Of a stretch of 36,853 bases of DNA, positions 1 to 9,491 are shown one piece after another. The notes beneath the pieces are model-generated. The model made no database searches and was not told where the DNA came from. It saw only the letters and a program-made list of their open reading frames with translations. Numbering within the stretch: position 1 is the first letter of the stretch; each line of letters starts with the position of its first letter. The DNA lies in contig NZ_JABANE010000091.1 of assembly GCF_012844305.1 (NCBI RefSeq), positions 1-36,853 of the forward strand, in the 5' to 3' direction. The position numbers and the translations under genes are program-made. Source of the DNA: Flammeovirga aprica JL-4. GTDB taxonomy: Bacteria; Bacteroidota; Bacteroidia; Cytophagales; Flammeovirgaceae.

Positions 1-212
1 AAGTACTTTTCCAGTTTTCAACATGTAATTTTAACTTTGAAAACGGTCAACCTATATCAGGGAATGACAGTGGTACGTATTGTGGTTTATGAGATCTTTG
101 CAATCCAATATTTGAGCAAATATTAGCTATGTTTCATCAACACTTTGCAGACCAAAACACTATCCATTTTTTTAACTCTTAACTCTAATTTATTAGCTAT
201 TCCTCCACTTTA

Positions 213-1982
213 CTACTGATGAGGTTTTGCAGTATATTCGCCATCAAACAACGTAGCTTTACCGCCAAAAACTAATGTGTCATCATCTCCTCCATTACTT
301 AGATACATCCAAGTATAGACATCATTTAACATCTTACTAGTTGGTAATTGAAAAGACGATAAATCGCATCCTTCAAAGGTCATTTTTGTAATGTAGTTAT
401 CAGAGAAAGCACCTTTTCTGAGAGTGGTTACATTGGATGGAATAACGACACTTTTTAATTGATTACCTCTAAAGGCATCAGCTCCAATGTACTTTGTGCT
501 TTCTGGTAAAATAACACTTGTCAGTTTATTATTTTCAAATGCAGAAGATGTAATTGAAGTCACTCTTTCAGGAATTTCAATATACGTTAAACGATTATTT
601 GCAAAAGCATTGTGGCCAATAATTGTCTCCCTAGCAGATAAATAACTTTTATATTTAAGTAAACGAGCAAGAGTATAAGAAAAACTACTAGGCATGCTCA
701 TAGAAATCTCTAAAAACGTTAGTTGATTATTTTCAAATGAATACGCTCCAATATCAGTTACACTTTCGGGAATTGTGATACTTGTTAACTTATTTTCTCG
801 GAAGGCCTTTTCGCCTATAGAAGTCACTCCTTCTGGGATTTCAACCTTCGTTAATTCATTGTGGTAAAAAGCTTCATCCCCAATAACTGTTACATTTTCA
901 GGAATAAGGATTTCGGTTAATACATTAGTATTAAAGGCAGAATGACCAATAGAAGTTACGCCTTCTGGTATAACAACGCTAGCAAGTCGATTGAATTTAA
1001 AAAGTTTTGGGCTTATCTCCGTTACACCTTCCGGAATTTCGACACTTGTTAAGTCATTATAACTAAAAGCGCCTGTGCCAAGAAGAGTCACACTCGAAGG
1101 AATATCAACACTCGTCAATTGATTACTATTAAAAGCAAAATCTCCTATAGCAACTACACTTTCAGGAATTGTGATGCTCGTTAAACGATTTTCGCTAAAG
1201 GCATCTCTTCTAATACTATCCAAACTGGATGGAATTATGATACTCGACAAAGAATTAGTTTGAAAGGCACTAACTCCTAGAAAAGTTAAACCTTCAGAAA
1301 GTTCAATACTCCCAATGCTATTATTATAGAAGGCAAAATGTCCTATCATAGTTACGTTCTTAGAATTGACCACCTTATGTAACTCATTATCACGAAAGGC
1401 TGCATCTCCAATTGTAATCACTTTATCTGGAATAACTACACTCCACAACTGATTATTAATAAAGGCAAAAGCTCCAATTTCAGTGACATTGGATGAAATT
1501 TTAACACTCTCTAATTTATTATGACTAAAAGCACTATACCCAATACTTGTTACACTTTCAGGAATGACTACTTTGGTCAGTTGATTCTCTGTAAAAACAA
1601 ATTCGTCAAGAAGCTTTAGCTTATTAGAAATGTCTACACTCGTCAACTTATTATATGCAAAAGCATACTCTTTCATAGTAGTCACACTATTAGGAATGAC
1701 CACCGTTTTTAAACCATTGCTAACAAAGGCATACTCTTCAATTGTGGTAACATTATCGGAAATAACTACTCCCGTTAGCTTTTTACCTGCAAAAGCTTCA
1801 GCTCCAATAGTAGTCACATTAACTCCTCCGATTTGATCAGGAATCACGACATTCTTTACTGTACCTTTATAGGCTGTAATTGTTCCTGTTGAACTGTCAA
1901 ATGTAAAATCACTCTCTTTTTGAGCCCAGCTGCTCAATGAAAGGAAACTTGCGAATAATAAAATAAATAATTGTAAGCGCAT
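213..1982 (-). CDS. Secreted BspA-like leucine-rich-repeat protein (LRR_5 type)
   Basis: A 589-residue protein with an N-terminal Sec signal peptide (about residues 1-20, ending near SSWAQ). After a short cap (about 25-64) it consists almost entirely of repeats of about 23 residues with the pattern LTSVxIPxxVTxIGxxAFxxN, the hallmark of BspA/TpLRR (LRR_5) proteins. One repeat is interrupted near residues 430-455 by an insertion rich in Tyr, Leu and Lys. The last 55 residues leave the repeat pattern and hold a short Asp-rich stretch; I see no clear T9SS sorting domain or lipobox. BspA-like proteins are usually surface-exposed or secreted and act in adhesion or protein binding; the ligand here is unknown. 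The gene stands alone, convergent with nothing, and is separated from the lipoprotein upstream of it by a hairpin terminator at about 2.1 kb. Confidence 0.9.
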   Translation of the reverse strand: MRLQLFILLFASFLSLSSWAQKESDFTFDSSTGTITAYKGTVKNVVIPDQIGGVNVTTIGAEAFAGKKLTGVVISDNVTTIEEYAFVSNGLKTVVIPNSVTTMKEYAFAYNKLTSVDISNKLKLLDEFVFTENQLTKVVIPESVTSIGYSAFSHNKLESVKISSNVTEIGAFAFINNQLWSVVIPDKVITIGDAAFRDNELHKVVNSKNVTMIGHFAFYNNSIGSIELSEGLTFLGVSAFQTNSLSSIIIPSSLDSIRRDAFSENRLTSITIPESVVAIGDFAFNSNQLTSVDIPSSVTLLGTGAFSYNDLTSVEIPEGVTEISPKLFKFNRLASVVIPEGVTSIGHSAFNTNVLTEILIPENVTVIGDEAFYHNELTKVEIPEGVTSIGEKAFRENKLTSITIPESVTDIGAYSFENNQLTFLEISMSMPSSFSYTLARLLKYKSYLSARETIIGHNAFANNRLTYIEIPERVTSITSSAFENNKLTSVILPESTKYIGADAFRGNQLKSVVIPSNVTTLRKGAFSDNYITKMTFEGCDLSSFQLPTSKMLNDVYTWMYLSNGGDDDTLVFGGKATLFDGEYTAKPHQ

Positions 1983-2095
1983 GAAAATTAATTTAGTTTT
2001 TGTAAAATATTTAGCTTGCTTATTTATTTACATATTACAAAAATTAAACCAAGGAGTTAAGAGCATTATAAACTAAAATCAATCTTAATAACACA

Positions 2096-2125
2096 AAACC
2101 CCACCACTACGAAGTGATGGGGTTT
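2096..2125 (-). terminator. Hairpin terminator after the modular lipoprotein gene
   Basis: Arms at 2096-2103 (AAACCCCA) and 2118-2125 (TGGGGTTT) pair perfectly, and an inner CACT/AGTG pair extends the stem around a 4-nt ACGA loop, with one mismatch. It lies 20 bp after the stop of the minus-strand lipoprotein gene. Read on the minus strand it ends in TTTTG, a weak T-tract. Confidence 0.75.
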
Positions 2126-2147
2126 AAAATCAAACATTATTACCAAA

Positions 2148-5100
2148 TTATTGCCTTGCTTCTACTTTTCTCAATTGGATATTATCCATATAGAAGTCAT
2201 GCAAACCGTCTAATTTCATATCATTTTCTTTGAAGTTCATTTTTATAGCACCGTGTACAATAGTCTTCAAAGTAATTCTTTGTCTAAGTGTCACCCACTC
2301 ACCATATTTCATATTAGGAAAATCACTGAACACCCATGGTACATTGACAAATACATCTTGATCTACGGTGTCATCATTTGTAGAGATGTTTGTTCTGATT
2401 AAATCAATAGCACTTGATCCTTGAGGAATGAAAACATCTATCGAAATTTCATATTCTCCCTCTTCCACTGAAAATTCGTTAGTTCCTTTTGAAGTATTGA
2501 ATTTATGTGATCTCGTTCCTGAACCATTCAAATCAAAGGCAAAGTGCATACTTGCATTTCCTGTAGAAGCAGCCGTTGTTACTCTCTCGATTTTTTCTGC
2601 TTCTTTTGGATTCTTCAAACTAATATACCATCCAAATGCTTCATTTAATGCGTCATCAGATACTGGTGTTTCAAAACCTGCCATTGCATTATCCATGTAA
2701 GATACTACACCATTCATTTCTACATTTTCCGCAGTGAAAGTTGATAATGCTACGCCCAATAACGATTGGATTTTATTGCCTGTATACTCCACTTGAATAT
2801 CGTCTGAATTGAAGAAGTTTTCTACTAGATAAATTTCAATTCTCTTATTGTTTCCATCTGCTAATTTCACTTCTGAAATAGATGCATTGGCGTTAGAATA
2901 GTTAGCTTCGATGTTTTGAATGCTCACTTTAAAATCACTCAACACCTCTGCTGAAGTAAATGGAGTTAGTGGATGTGATACATCAAAATAAAGTACACCA
3001 CTGCCATTATCTGTTACCTTGCCGGCCTTTAAAGTAGGGTCATTTTGTACCTCTTTTACATTCACTTTTACTTTTGATGGATAATCCAAATCAGCGTCTT
3101 TAAACTTCTCATGCCCTTTTCTTTCCACCATTAATCCAAAACCAAAATCAGTTCCATGGTTTGAATACGTTACTTCAAATGAAGCCTCCTGTGATGTTAC
3201 TTCCTCTGTACCATTATTGATTTTCCAAGTCCTCCCTGTTGGTTGACCTGTAGATTGATCCACAAAAGTAAGTCGGTCACCTTGATTGATTTCTAACGTA
3301 GTCGCTGTTTCTTCCTCACCTGCTGTCAATGTATAAATTGGTGTGTTGAGATCGTCATTTTTATAAATACTGAACCCTGCTTTTAATGCTTCAGATGTAA
3401 AGACTTCAATCGACAATGGTACCAAAATTTCAACATCTTCAAAACCTTCTTTCGATAACGTCAATTTATGAGCCGTCAAAGCATCATTGTTTTCATCAAA
3501 TGGCACCTCAAATGAAGTAGCTGTTGAGGTTTGTACCGTTCCATTATTGACCGTCCACTGAACTGTAGGGCTTTCTTTAGTCTGTGTTTTGAATACTAGC
3601 GTTGTTCCTTTTTCGATGGCAATTGATTTACCCTCTCCTACTTTTCCTTCTGGAATTTCATAAATTGGAGTTTCTAAATCAGTCGATAGGAATACTTGAA
3701 CACTCGCTTTTGGAGGTTGAGGACCAAGATCCACTTTCTTCACTTGAACTTTGACCGGAATCACAACCTTTTCCGTCAAGTCAGGATACTCCGCATCTTT
3801 TCTTTCAATTACTAATTCATGTACGATATATTCCCCCTCAGTTTTAAATACACCTTCAACACTATTTCCTTTCAATGTATCTTCCTCAACTCCTTCAAGT
3901 ACCCAATATGTAGAAGTGAATAAGTCCTCATTGGTGGTATTGATAAAAGATAAAGCATCACCTTCGTCCAACTCAACGGTAGCCCATTCCTCTGTATCTC
4001 CTGGAATAGTTTCTCCCTCTTTCAATTCATAAACCAATTGATCACCGTTCATCACTTTGAAAGTTGGAATTAACTCCGGAATCACCACTTCTTCGACCAC
4101 TTCAACCATTAAAGGAATAACCACCGTCGTTCTTAAATCAGGATAATTGCTTTCTTTTCTTTCAATGACTACTTGATGCGTATTGAACTCACCTGCTGTC
4201 GCAAAAGTCAAGTTAACCTCGTTTCCTTTTACAGAATCTTCTTCCATTCCGTCTACAAACCAGTAGGTAGAAGTGAATAAATTGGCATCAGAAGTGTTGA
4301 TAAATGAAAGGCTTTCCCCTTTATCGATTTTCACTGAAGCCCAATCCGCTTGGTCTGTAGGAACTGTTTCTCCTGCTTTTAATTCATATACTAATAAGTC
4401 TCCTTTCATCACCTTGAAGGCCGGCAACAATTCAGGAACTACTTGGTTGACTTTAATCGTCAATGGAATTTGAATTTCCACTGTATCATGCTCTTCTTTT
4501 GATAAAGTCAGTGTATGAACACCTAATCCCTCTTTCACTTCCTCAAATAACACCTCAAAAGAAGATGCAGATGACGTTTGAGTAGACCCATTATTTATGG
4601 ACCATGCTAATGTAGTACCTTCTGTCGCTTCTGCTTCAAATACCAACGTTGTTCCCTCATCAATTTCTAATGTTGCTTCTTCGCCGTTTTCACCCGCTGC
4701 AATAGTATACAATGGAGTTGTTTTATCTGAAGCTAAAAATACTTTTACTCCTGCCGTTAATACAGGTTTTACTTCTTCAATTACTTTGATGGTTATTGGA
4801 ATGCTAACCGAAGTTGTCACATCAGGATACATGCCGTCCACTCTTTCAATCAACAATTGATGCGTATTGAATTCACCTACCGTAGCAAAAGTCAAACTGA
4901 CCTCGTTTCCTTTTACAGAATCTTGATCCACTCCATCCACTAACCAATATGAGGAAGTGAACATGTTTTGGTTTGTAGTATTGATAAAAGAAAGTGTTGC
5001 TCCTTCCGTCAATTCTACCATGGCCCACTCAGCAGTGTTCTCAGGTACTGTTTCTCCTTCTTTTAATTCATAAATCAGTGAATCACCCATCATCACTTTA

Positions 5101-5567
5101 AAAGCGGGCAATAATACGGGTACTGAAACATTGACTTTCAAAGGAATTTCTGTTTGAATACTCGCATCAGGATGATCACCACCTTCTCTGATAAATGTTA
5201 CTTCACCTGCTACGTGCTCTCCTTCCACATTATAGATAACGGTAACTTCGGCAGTTGTGGCATTCACCTCTTCTTTGTTGCCATTCAGTGACCAAGATCT
5301 TCCAGTGGGTTCACCTTCTGTAGAAATATCTTTGAAAGTCAGGGAGTCGCCATAAGTAAGCTGAATAACTTCCCAATTTTCTTGATCTGCAGGGTTTAGG
5401 ATATCCTCTAATGTCACCGTTATCACCTTTTCATTGCCTTTATATACTTCATAGACAGGTGATAATTCAGGAATCAGATCCTCTATTTGTTCTTGCTCTT
5501 CTTTGGTACAGCCCACAAAAAAAAAGAGGCATGCTAGCATAAAAAATGGTAGTCTAAATAGATTCAT
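2148..5567 (-). CDS. Large surface lipoprotein of tandem Ig/PKD-like modules
   Basis: A 1139-residue protein with a lipoprotein signal (lipobox ending FVGC, Cys20) followed by an acidic TKEEQEQ stretch, like a surface-export tail signal. About seven modules of roughly 105-115 residues follow, each opening with a pattern such as AFKVMxGDxLxYELKxGE and closing with a PIxIKV-type strand. Modules starting near residues 153, 380 and 495 are nearly identical, so they duplicated recently; those near 270, 640 and 750 form a second subtype (VFLxxDxxTPxY). The C-terminal 270 residues hold a different beta-rich region ending FYMDNIQLRK, like the jelly-roll tail of surface glycan-binding proteins. The same architecture occurs in the lipoprotein at 16810-18954. 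Likely role: surface binding protein of the neighbouring SusCD system; ligand unknown. Confidence 0.85.
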   Translation of the reverse strand: MNLFRLPFFMLACLFFFVGCTKEEQEQIEDLIPELSPVYEVYKGNEKVITVTLEDILNPADQENWEVIQLTYGDSLTFKDISTEGEPTGRSWSLNGNKEEVNATTAEVTVIYNVEGEHVAGEVTFIREGGDHPDASIQTEIPLKVNVSVPVLLPAFKVMMGDSLIYELKEGETVPENTAEWAMVELTEGATLSFINTTNQNMFTSSYWLVDGVDQDSVKGNEVSLTFATVGEFNTHQLLIERVDGMYPDVTTSVSIPITIKVIEEVKPVLTAGVKVFLASDKTTPLYTIAAGENGEEATLEIDEGTTLVFEAEATEGTTLAWSINNGSTQTSSASSFEVLFEEVKEGLGVHTLTLSKEEHDTVEIQIPLTIKVNQVVPELLPAFKVMKGDLLVYELKAGETVPTDQADWASVKIDKGESLSFINTSDANLFTSTYWFVDGMEEDSVKGNEVNLTFATAGEFNTHQVVIERKESNYPDLRTTVVIPLMVEVVEEVVIPELIPTFKVMNGDQLVYELKEGETIPGDTEEWATVELDEGDALSFINTTNEDLFTSTYWVLEGVEEDTLKGNSVEGVFKTEGEYIVHELVIERKDAEYPDLTEKVVIPVKVQVKKVDLGPQPPKASVQVFLSTDLETPIYEIPEGKVGEGKSIAIEKGTTLVFKTQTKESPTVQWTVNNGTVQTSTATSFEVPFDENNDALTAHKLTLSKEGFEDVEILVPLSIEVFTSEALKAGFSIYKNDDLNTPIYTLTAGEEETATTLEINQGDRLTFVDQSTGQPTGRTWKINNGTEEVTSQEASFEVTYSNHGTDFGFGLMVERKGHEKFKDADLDYPSKVKVNVKEVQNDPTLKAGKVTDNGSGVLYFDVSHPLTPFTSAEVLSDFKVSIQNIEANYSNANASISEVKLADGNNKRIEIYLVENFFNSDDIQVEYTGNKIQSLLGVALSTFTAENVEMNGVVSYMDNAMAGFETPVSDDALNEAFGWYISLKNPKEAEKIERVTTAASTGNASMHFAFDLNGSGTRSHKFNTSKGTNEFSVEEGEYEISIDVFIPQGSSAIDLIRTNISTNDDTVDQDVFVNVPWVFSDFPNMKYGEWVTLRQRITLKTIVHGAIKMNFKENDMKLDGLHDFYMDNIQLRKVEARQ

Positions 5568-5807
5568 TTCGTTGCTGTTTTATGTTTAAAAATTCATTTC
5601 ACACGAAAAAATTCGTTTGCATTTTGCTTTATGTGACATCTAAATTGGGTGAAATGATTTTCTTGATTGTGTCGGGGTGTACACAATCTGTCTTTGTCAA
5701 TAAACAACAAGTAAACTACTGATTACCAGTATATTTAAACCATATATTTTTATTTTAAAACTGTTTTTGACACTCAAAAAACATGAATTAGAATTTGATG
5801 TGGCATA

Positions 5808-6890
5808 TTATAAACTCTTTTTATGTTTTCGTTCAAACTTCTTCAAAGCCTTTTCCTGTTTTTTTGAAAGCGTGAGTCCTTTTAAGTACCAATAAATATT
5901 TCTGCTGATCAATACATCCTTTCCATCAAGATAAGGCAGGAGTTTTTCGGTTATGACTTCATTTTCAATTTTAAATTCCGAAAGGAAATCAAGAAATAGG
6001 GTGACTTCCTGATAGTTCTCCATTTTTATGTAATCGAGCAGTTGATTATGGTAAGCTTTTTCTTTAAAAATAGAAATCAGTACTATCCTTCTTAGGGACA
6101 TATTATTAAGGTGTTGAAATAAGGCTAACTTCTGAGAAGCATCAGACAAATTTAAGAGCATTCTTATTTCTCTACCTGTTAAATCATCTGCTACATTGAG
6201 GTAATAAGACCAGTAATCCTCGATGTTGTAACCTTTTTCTGTGATCACTTCTAATGCAAACAAAGTGGTTGTTGCCTTTTGAATAGTCATCAATTTTTTC
6301 AGACTTTCCTCTGTCTGATTTTTGATACTTTTCTCACGAATCGCTTGTTTAATAACAGGATGATTGGCCCAATGCCAAAGGGTAAAGCAGGTTAAAGTAG
6401 CCCCTTGTACTACATCTTTTTTTCCAATAAATGCTTTTGTTGCTCCCGAGTAGCCATCCAAATCATTTTCATCTTCCACATACAAATCGTCTTTTGTTAC
6501 ATCTGATAAAATAGACTCATCATCTTTTAAAATAGAGTGCAGTTTTTTATAATCCTGCTTCGTAAAGGCCATTGTTTTGTCATCCAAATGCTTTTCTAAA
6601 TCGAGCCTTTCAGGAATAATCAATTTAGAGAATTCACCGTATTGATCCCATTCTAAAGTAACTGTAATGATTTTACATTGATTAGTATAGCACATCACAG
6701 AAGCCACTTTTGAGGTAACTTTTCCTGTGTTCTTATTGACTTTAAAAGTCAGTGTTTGCTCTTCACCTTTTTTTAAACCAGGGTGATGCAACGTTTTTTT
6801 AAAGCTAGATATATTCTTGTCTTCCTTCAGAAAAGGAGAAAAAAAGCCACAAAGAATAAAAGATAAAAAAAGGGATAATTTGAATATCAT
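5808..6890 (-). CDS. Secreted protein with FMN-binding-like (flavinylation) motif and helical C-terminal half
   Basis: A 360-residue protein with an N-terminal hydrophobic export signal (about 1-20). Residues 60-170 resemble the extracytoplasmic FMN_bind fold: beta-strand segments (KIITVTLEWD, SKLIIP) lead to DGYSGAT at 145-151, which fits the D-x-x-(S/T)-G-A-T motif on which ApbE attaches FMN to Thr (here Thr151). A second GATLT follows at 163-167, then FTLWHWANH. Residues 180-360 are alpha-helical and HEAT-like, ending in a very basic tail. The gene lies 131 bp downstream of the FAD-dependent oxidoreductase gene on the same strand, so the two may be co-transcribed and act together in the periplasm or at the surface. 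The FMN assignment is inferred from the motif only; no ApbE gene is in the window. Confidence 0.6.
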   Translation of the reverse strand: MIFKLSLFLSFILCGFFSPFLKEDKNISSFKKTLHHPGLKKGEEQTLTFKVNKNTGKVTSKVASVMCYTNQCKIITVTLEWDQYGEFSKLIIPERLDLEKHLDDKTMAFTKQDYKKLHSILKDDESILSDVTKDDLYVEDENDLDGYSGATKAFIGKKDVVQGATLTCFTLWHWANHPVIKQAIREKSIKNQTEESLKKLMTIQKATTTLFALEVITEKGYNIEDYWSYYLNVADDLTGREIRMLLNLSDASQKLALFQHLNNMSLRRIVLISIFKEKAYHNQLLDYIKMENYQEVTLFLDFLSEFKIENEVITEKLLPYLDGKDVLISRNIYWYLKGLTLSKKQEKALKKFERKHKKSL

Positions 6891-7021
6891 GTTTGTATAG
6901 CTAGAAGATGAATAAACCCATCATTAGACCACAGCTGAAGGTGTAGCCTGATGATGGGAAATTTTGGATAGCTTACCCAAAGCCCCTGACTTCCATCATG
7001 GAACTGTGTAAGTTAAGAAAA

Positions 7022-8953
7022 TCAAGAATAAGAACGTACCTCATACAAACGAATATTCTTCGCTCCCCAAGTTTCCTTCAACTTTAAGCGGACGGCTGAG
7101 GTGGAAACCGTTTCAAAAGAGAGTTTCACTAATCGTGTGAGGTTGTCTTTGACGTTTGCCACTTCTTTCCATTTTCCATTTACTCTTGCTTCCACAGTAA
7201 ATGATTTTAGTAATTCAGGAGGAACGGCTGTAACCTGTTTGGCATTTTTCTCTGGGTTTTTATGCATCATCATATTACGGTAAAGGTTGGTATCCGCTTT
7301 TAATTCAATTTTAGAAAGGGATACATTTTTCTCCCACTCCATTTGAACCGTTGCATTATTACCTTCCGATTCCCAGTGATGCACTTCATCAATCTTATCT
7401 CTTCCCAAGCCATCAACCAGCAACTGACAATTACCTGATGAAGTGGAAGATGCGATGATACTCTTCGCTTGTTTTGCTAAATCTTTTTGATCGTTGGAAG
7501 GCCTGTTTGGAATGTAAACATCATCTCTGAGGAGCTGTTCTTGCAACAAGCTGATGTCTTTTTGAGTCAATTCTCTTGGCGTCCATTTTTTATCAATACA
7601 GAGTTTAGCCGCAGTACCAATTGCTTGTCCCATCAGACCACAAGTAGCTTGGATTCTTGTAGAAGATAAAGCCACATGTGTCACAGAAACATTTCGTCCG
7701 GCAAACATCAAATTACTGATATTTTTGGAATACAATGAACGGAACGGCACTTGATATACTTCCTCAAAACGGGCATGGAAATACGAAGGAGGTTCGCTTG
7801 GGTTTTCAATACCACCCGGACAATGTTCATCAAATGACCAGCCACCATATGCCACTGCATCTTCAAATTGCTTATTATTTTGCATCTCGGGCTGAGACAG
7901 AATATGATCGCCCATAAAACGTCTGGATTCTCTTCTTCCCGGAACGGAACCTACCCAATCCAAAACAATATTGGCTGACTCAGGGAATTCTCCAGAGTTT
8001 TTGATATAATCCCAAACACCGTGCATATACCCTAAAAGCTTATGGCGGTTTTCTTCATAATCAGCAATAATATCGTACTCACTTCCCAGTTCAACCCACC
8101 AAAAACCTTCTTTCAGGTGTTTGATTCTTCTCTTATTCATCTTATCGGCTTCATAAGGAATCATAAACTTTGGCGGATAATACTTCACGGGTCTTCCCAT
8201 ATCCTTTGTGATCATCATCACCGAAGCGCCCATTTGCCAACCGTCTGCTTTATCTGGAGCAAAGGACTCATTAAATTCTGCTTTTGCCTCTCTACCGGTT
8301 CTGTATTCTGCCCCTGCCTGTGCTGCCATTAAACCGTCACCCGAACAGTCGCAAAACATTTTTCCTTCAATGGTAAAATAGGTTTCCGTGCTCGCTTGCC
8401 AGCATAAAATATCAGTGATCTTGTCATTCTTAGTATTCGCATCCAATGCCTGCGTATTGAGCATCACATCTAGATTCTCCTCTCTTGTCACAAAATCATA
8501 CACCACGTGATCCCAAACCGGATAAGATTCCTGAGGGTTATAATGCCAGTTTTCTATTAATAACTCCTCCACTATACCTGTCTCTCTCTCAACCTTATAT
8601 TTATTTTTGAGGTGCATCACACCATTGACTGTCACTCTTATTTCAGAAGACGCATTCCCTCCCAAAACCGGTCGGTCATTGATCAACACTGTTTTTGCTC
8701 CCGATCTTGCAGAAGCTACTGCGGCACAAATCCCTGCTATTCCTGCCCCTACTACCACTACATCATATTTTGCATGTTTCTGCCTTGAAGGCACTCCTTT
8801 TTTTCCTTCTCCTACTTGATACCAATTGTCTTTCTCCCTTGCTGAAAGCTCACCCTTAATTCCTTTTTTGTCTCTCGCTTCAACGGAAGAAACACCTACG
8901 CCCGTTGCTAAAGTTGCTAATGTGGTTTGTTTAAAAAAATCTCTCCTTTTCAT
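7022..8953 (-). CDS. Tat-exported FAD-dependent oxidoreductase (FAD_oxidored family) with discoidin-like C-terminus
   Basis: A 643-residue protein. It starts with a twin-arginine signal (KRRDFFKQ, hydrophobic to about residue 26), implying export already folded with cofactor. A Rossmann FAD site follows: VVVVGAGIAG with the GxGxxG at 69-74, then DRPVLGGNASSE (93-104), typical of the PF12831 FAD_oxidored family. A second conserved region near 410-450 (LMFAGRNVSVTH, then the QATCGLMGQAIGTAA block) closes the FAD fold. Residues about 490-643 form a beta-rich domain like F5/8-type discoidin modules. Family members occur in polysaccharide-utilisation loci of Bacteroidota and Planctomycetes, but their substrates are mostly unproven. 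Followed by a gene with a possible flavinylation motif. Confidence 0.88.
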   Translation of the reverse strand: MKRRDFFKQTTLATLATGVGVSSVEARDKKGIKGELSAREKDNWYQVGEGKKGVPSRQKHAKYDVVVVGAGIAGICAAVASARSGAKTVLINDRPVLGGNASSEIRVTVNGVMHLKNKYKVERETGIVEELLIENWHYNPQESYPVWDHVVYDFVTREENLDVMLNTQALDANTKNDKITDILCWQASTETYFTIEGKMFCDCSGDGLMAAQAGAEYRTGREAKAEFNESFAPDKADGWQMGASVMMITKDMGRPVKYYPPKFMIPYEADKMNKRRIKHLKEGFWWVELGSEYDIIADYEENRHKLLGYMHGVWDYIKNSGEFPESANIVLDWVGSVPGRRESRRFMGDHILSQPEMQNNKQFEDAVAYGGWSFDEHCPGGIENPSEPPSYFHARFEEVYQVPFRSLYSKNISNLMFAGRNVSVTHVALSSTRIQATCGLMGQAIGTAAKLCIDKKWTPRELTQKDISLLQEQLLRDDVYIPNRPSNDQKDLAKQAKSIIASSTSSGNCQLLVDGLGRDKIDEVHHWESEGNNATVQMEWEKNVSLSKIELKADTNLYRNMMMHKNPEKNAKQVTAVPPELLKSFTVEARVNGKWKEVANVKDNLTRLVKLSFETVSTSAVRLKLKETWGAKNIRLYEVRSYS

Positions 8954-9177
8954 TTCTGTACTTTTTTGTTGGTTGGTACTTGCTAAGTATTTGGGAGGTC
9001 CGCATGGAAGTTTTAATACAACGTTCCTGCAACTTTACTTAACCCTATGAAACTTACCTTGTACTTAAAACAAAGATTCAAAGTTTATGATAAAAGAGTG
9101 TGTGTATGGATAAGTAGTTTGTCTCTTTCGATATGGAAATGATGTGATCTATGGTTATTGAGGCTATCGTAAAACAT

Positions 9178-9223
9178 AAAAAAAGAGGCTGAATCATAAA
9201 CTAGTTATGAGGCAGCCCCTTTT
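9178..9223 (-). terminator. Rho-independent-type terminator downstream of the DUF4476 gene
   Basis: A long hairpin: AAAAGAGGCTG pairs with CAGCCCCTTTT with one mismatch, and the inner TCATAA/TTATGA arms extend the stem around ACTAG. On the minus strand it is followed by a run of seven T, which fits termination of the transcript coming from the 9492-10592 gene about 270 bp upstream. Confidence 0.7.
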
Positions 9224-9236
9224 CAATTTAAAGTTA

Positions 9237-9459
9237 GTTTAAGTACTAGAACAGTATTAAAGGGATAATTTTGATGAAGAATTAAGAATGATGAATGAAG
9301 AAAAATGTTTCGTGTTCTGGTTAATAAAGAGGTATTTATGATGGTGGATACCGTTGCAGAGATGTTGTTTTACAACGTCCAATCGGACCACAGTACAGAT
9401 CACCTTGTCTTCATTCTTAACTCTTCATTCTTGTCCGTTTCATTTGTCCTAGTACTTAA
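9237..9459. repeat. Element of about 225 bp with inverted ends (MITE-like)
   Basis: The left end TTTAAGTACTAGAACA (9238-9253 approximately) is the inverse of the right end TGTCCTAGTACTTAA (9445-9459). Further in, GAAGAATTAAGAATGATG near 9278 mirrors CATTCTTAACTCTTCATTC near 9412. There is no ORF inside. A near copy of the right end lies at 11353-11405. This may be a non-autonomous element or a structured repeat; no target duplication was established. Confidence 0.5.
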
Positions 9460-9491
9460 TTTTTATCTTGGATGATCTATGTTTAAACAGT

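Larger units (their letters stand above)
8954..9491. other. Intergenic region with terminator and inverted-ended repeat
   Basis: The 538 bases between the oxidoreductase start and the stop of the DUF4476 gene hold no credible gene. They contain a strong hairpin (9178-9223) and an element with inverted ends (9237-9459), both listed separately. The first 200 bases presumably include the promoter of the minus-strand oxidoreductase gene, but no clear TAnnTTTG box was identified. Confidence 0.6.

Noticed and set aside
1..212. Gene or RNA at the left edge
   Set aside because: No open frame with a start and no recognisable RNA fold; only A+T-rich spacer.
400..1850. Periodic DNA repeats as a CRISPR or satellite
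   Set aside because: The 69-bp period is the codon reflection of the 23-residue LRR repeats.
2428..4860. Plus-strand frames opposite the large lipoprotein gene
   Set aside because: Low-complexity Ser/Thr/Val/Pro translations without signals or starts in context; shadows of the minus-strand gene.
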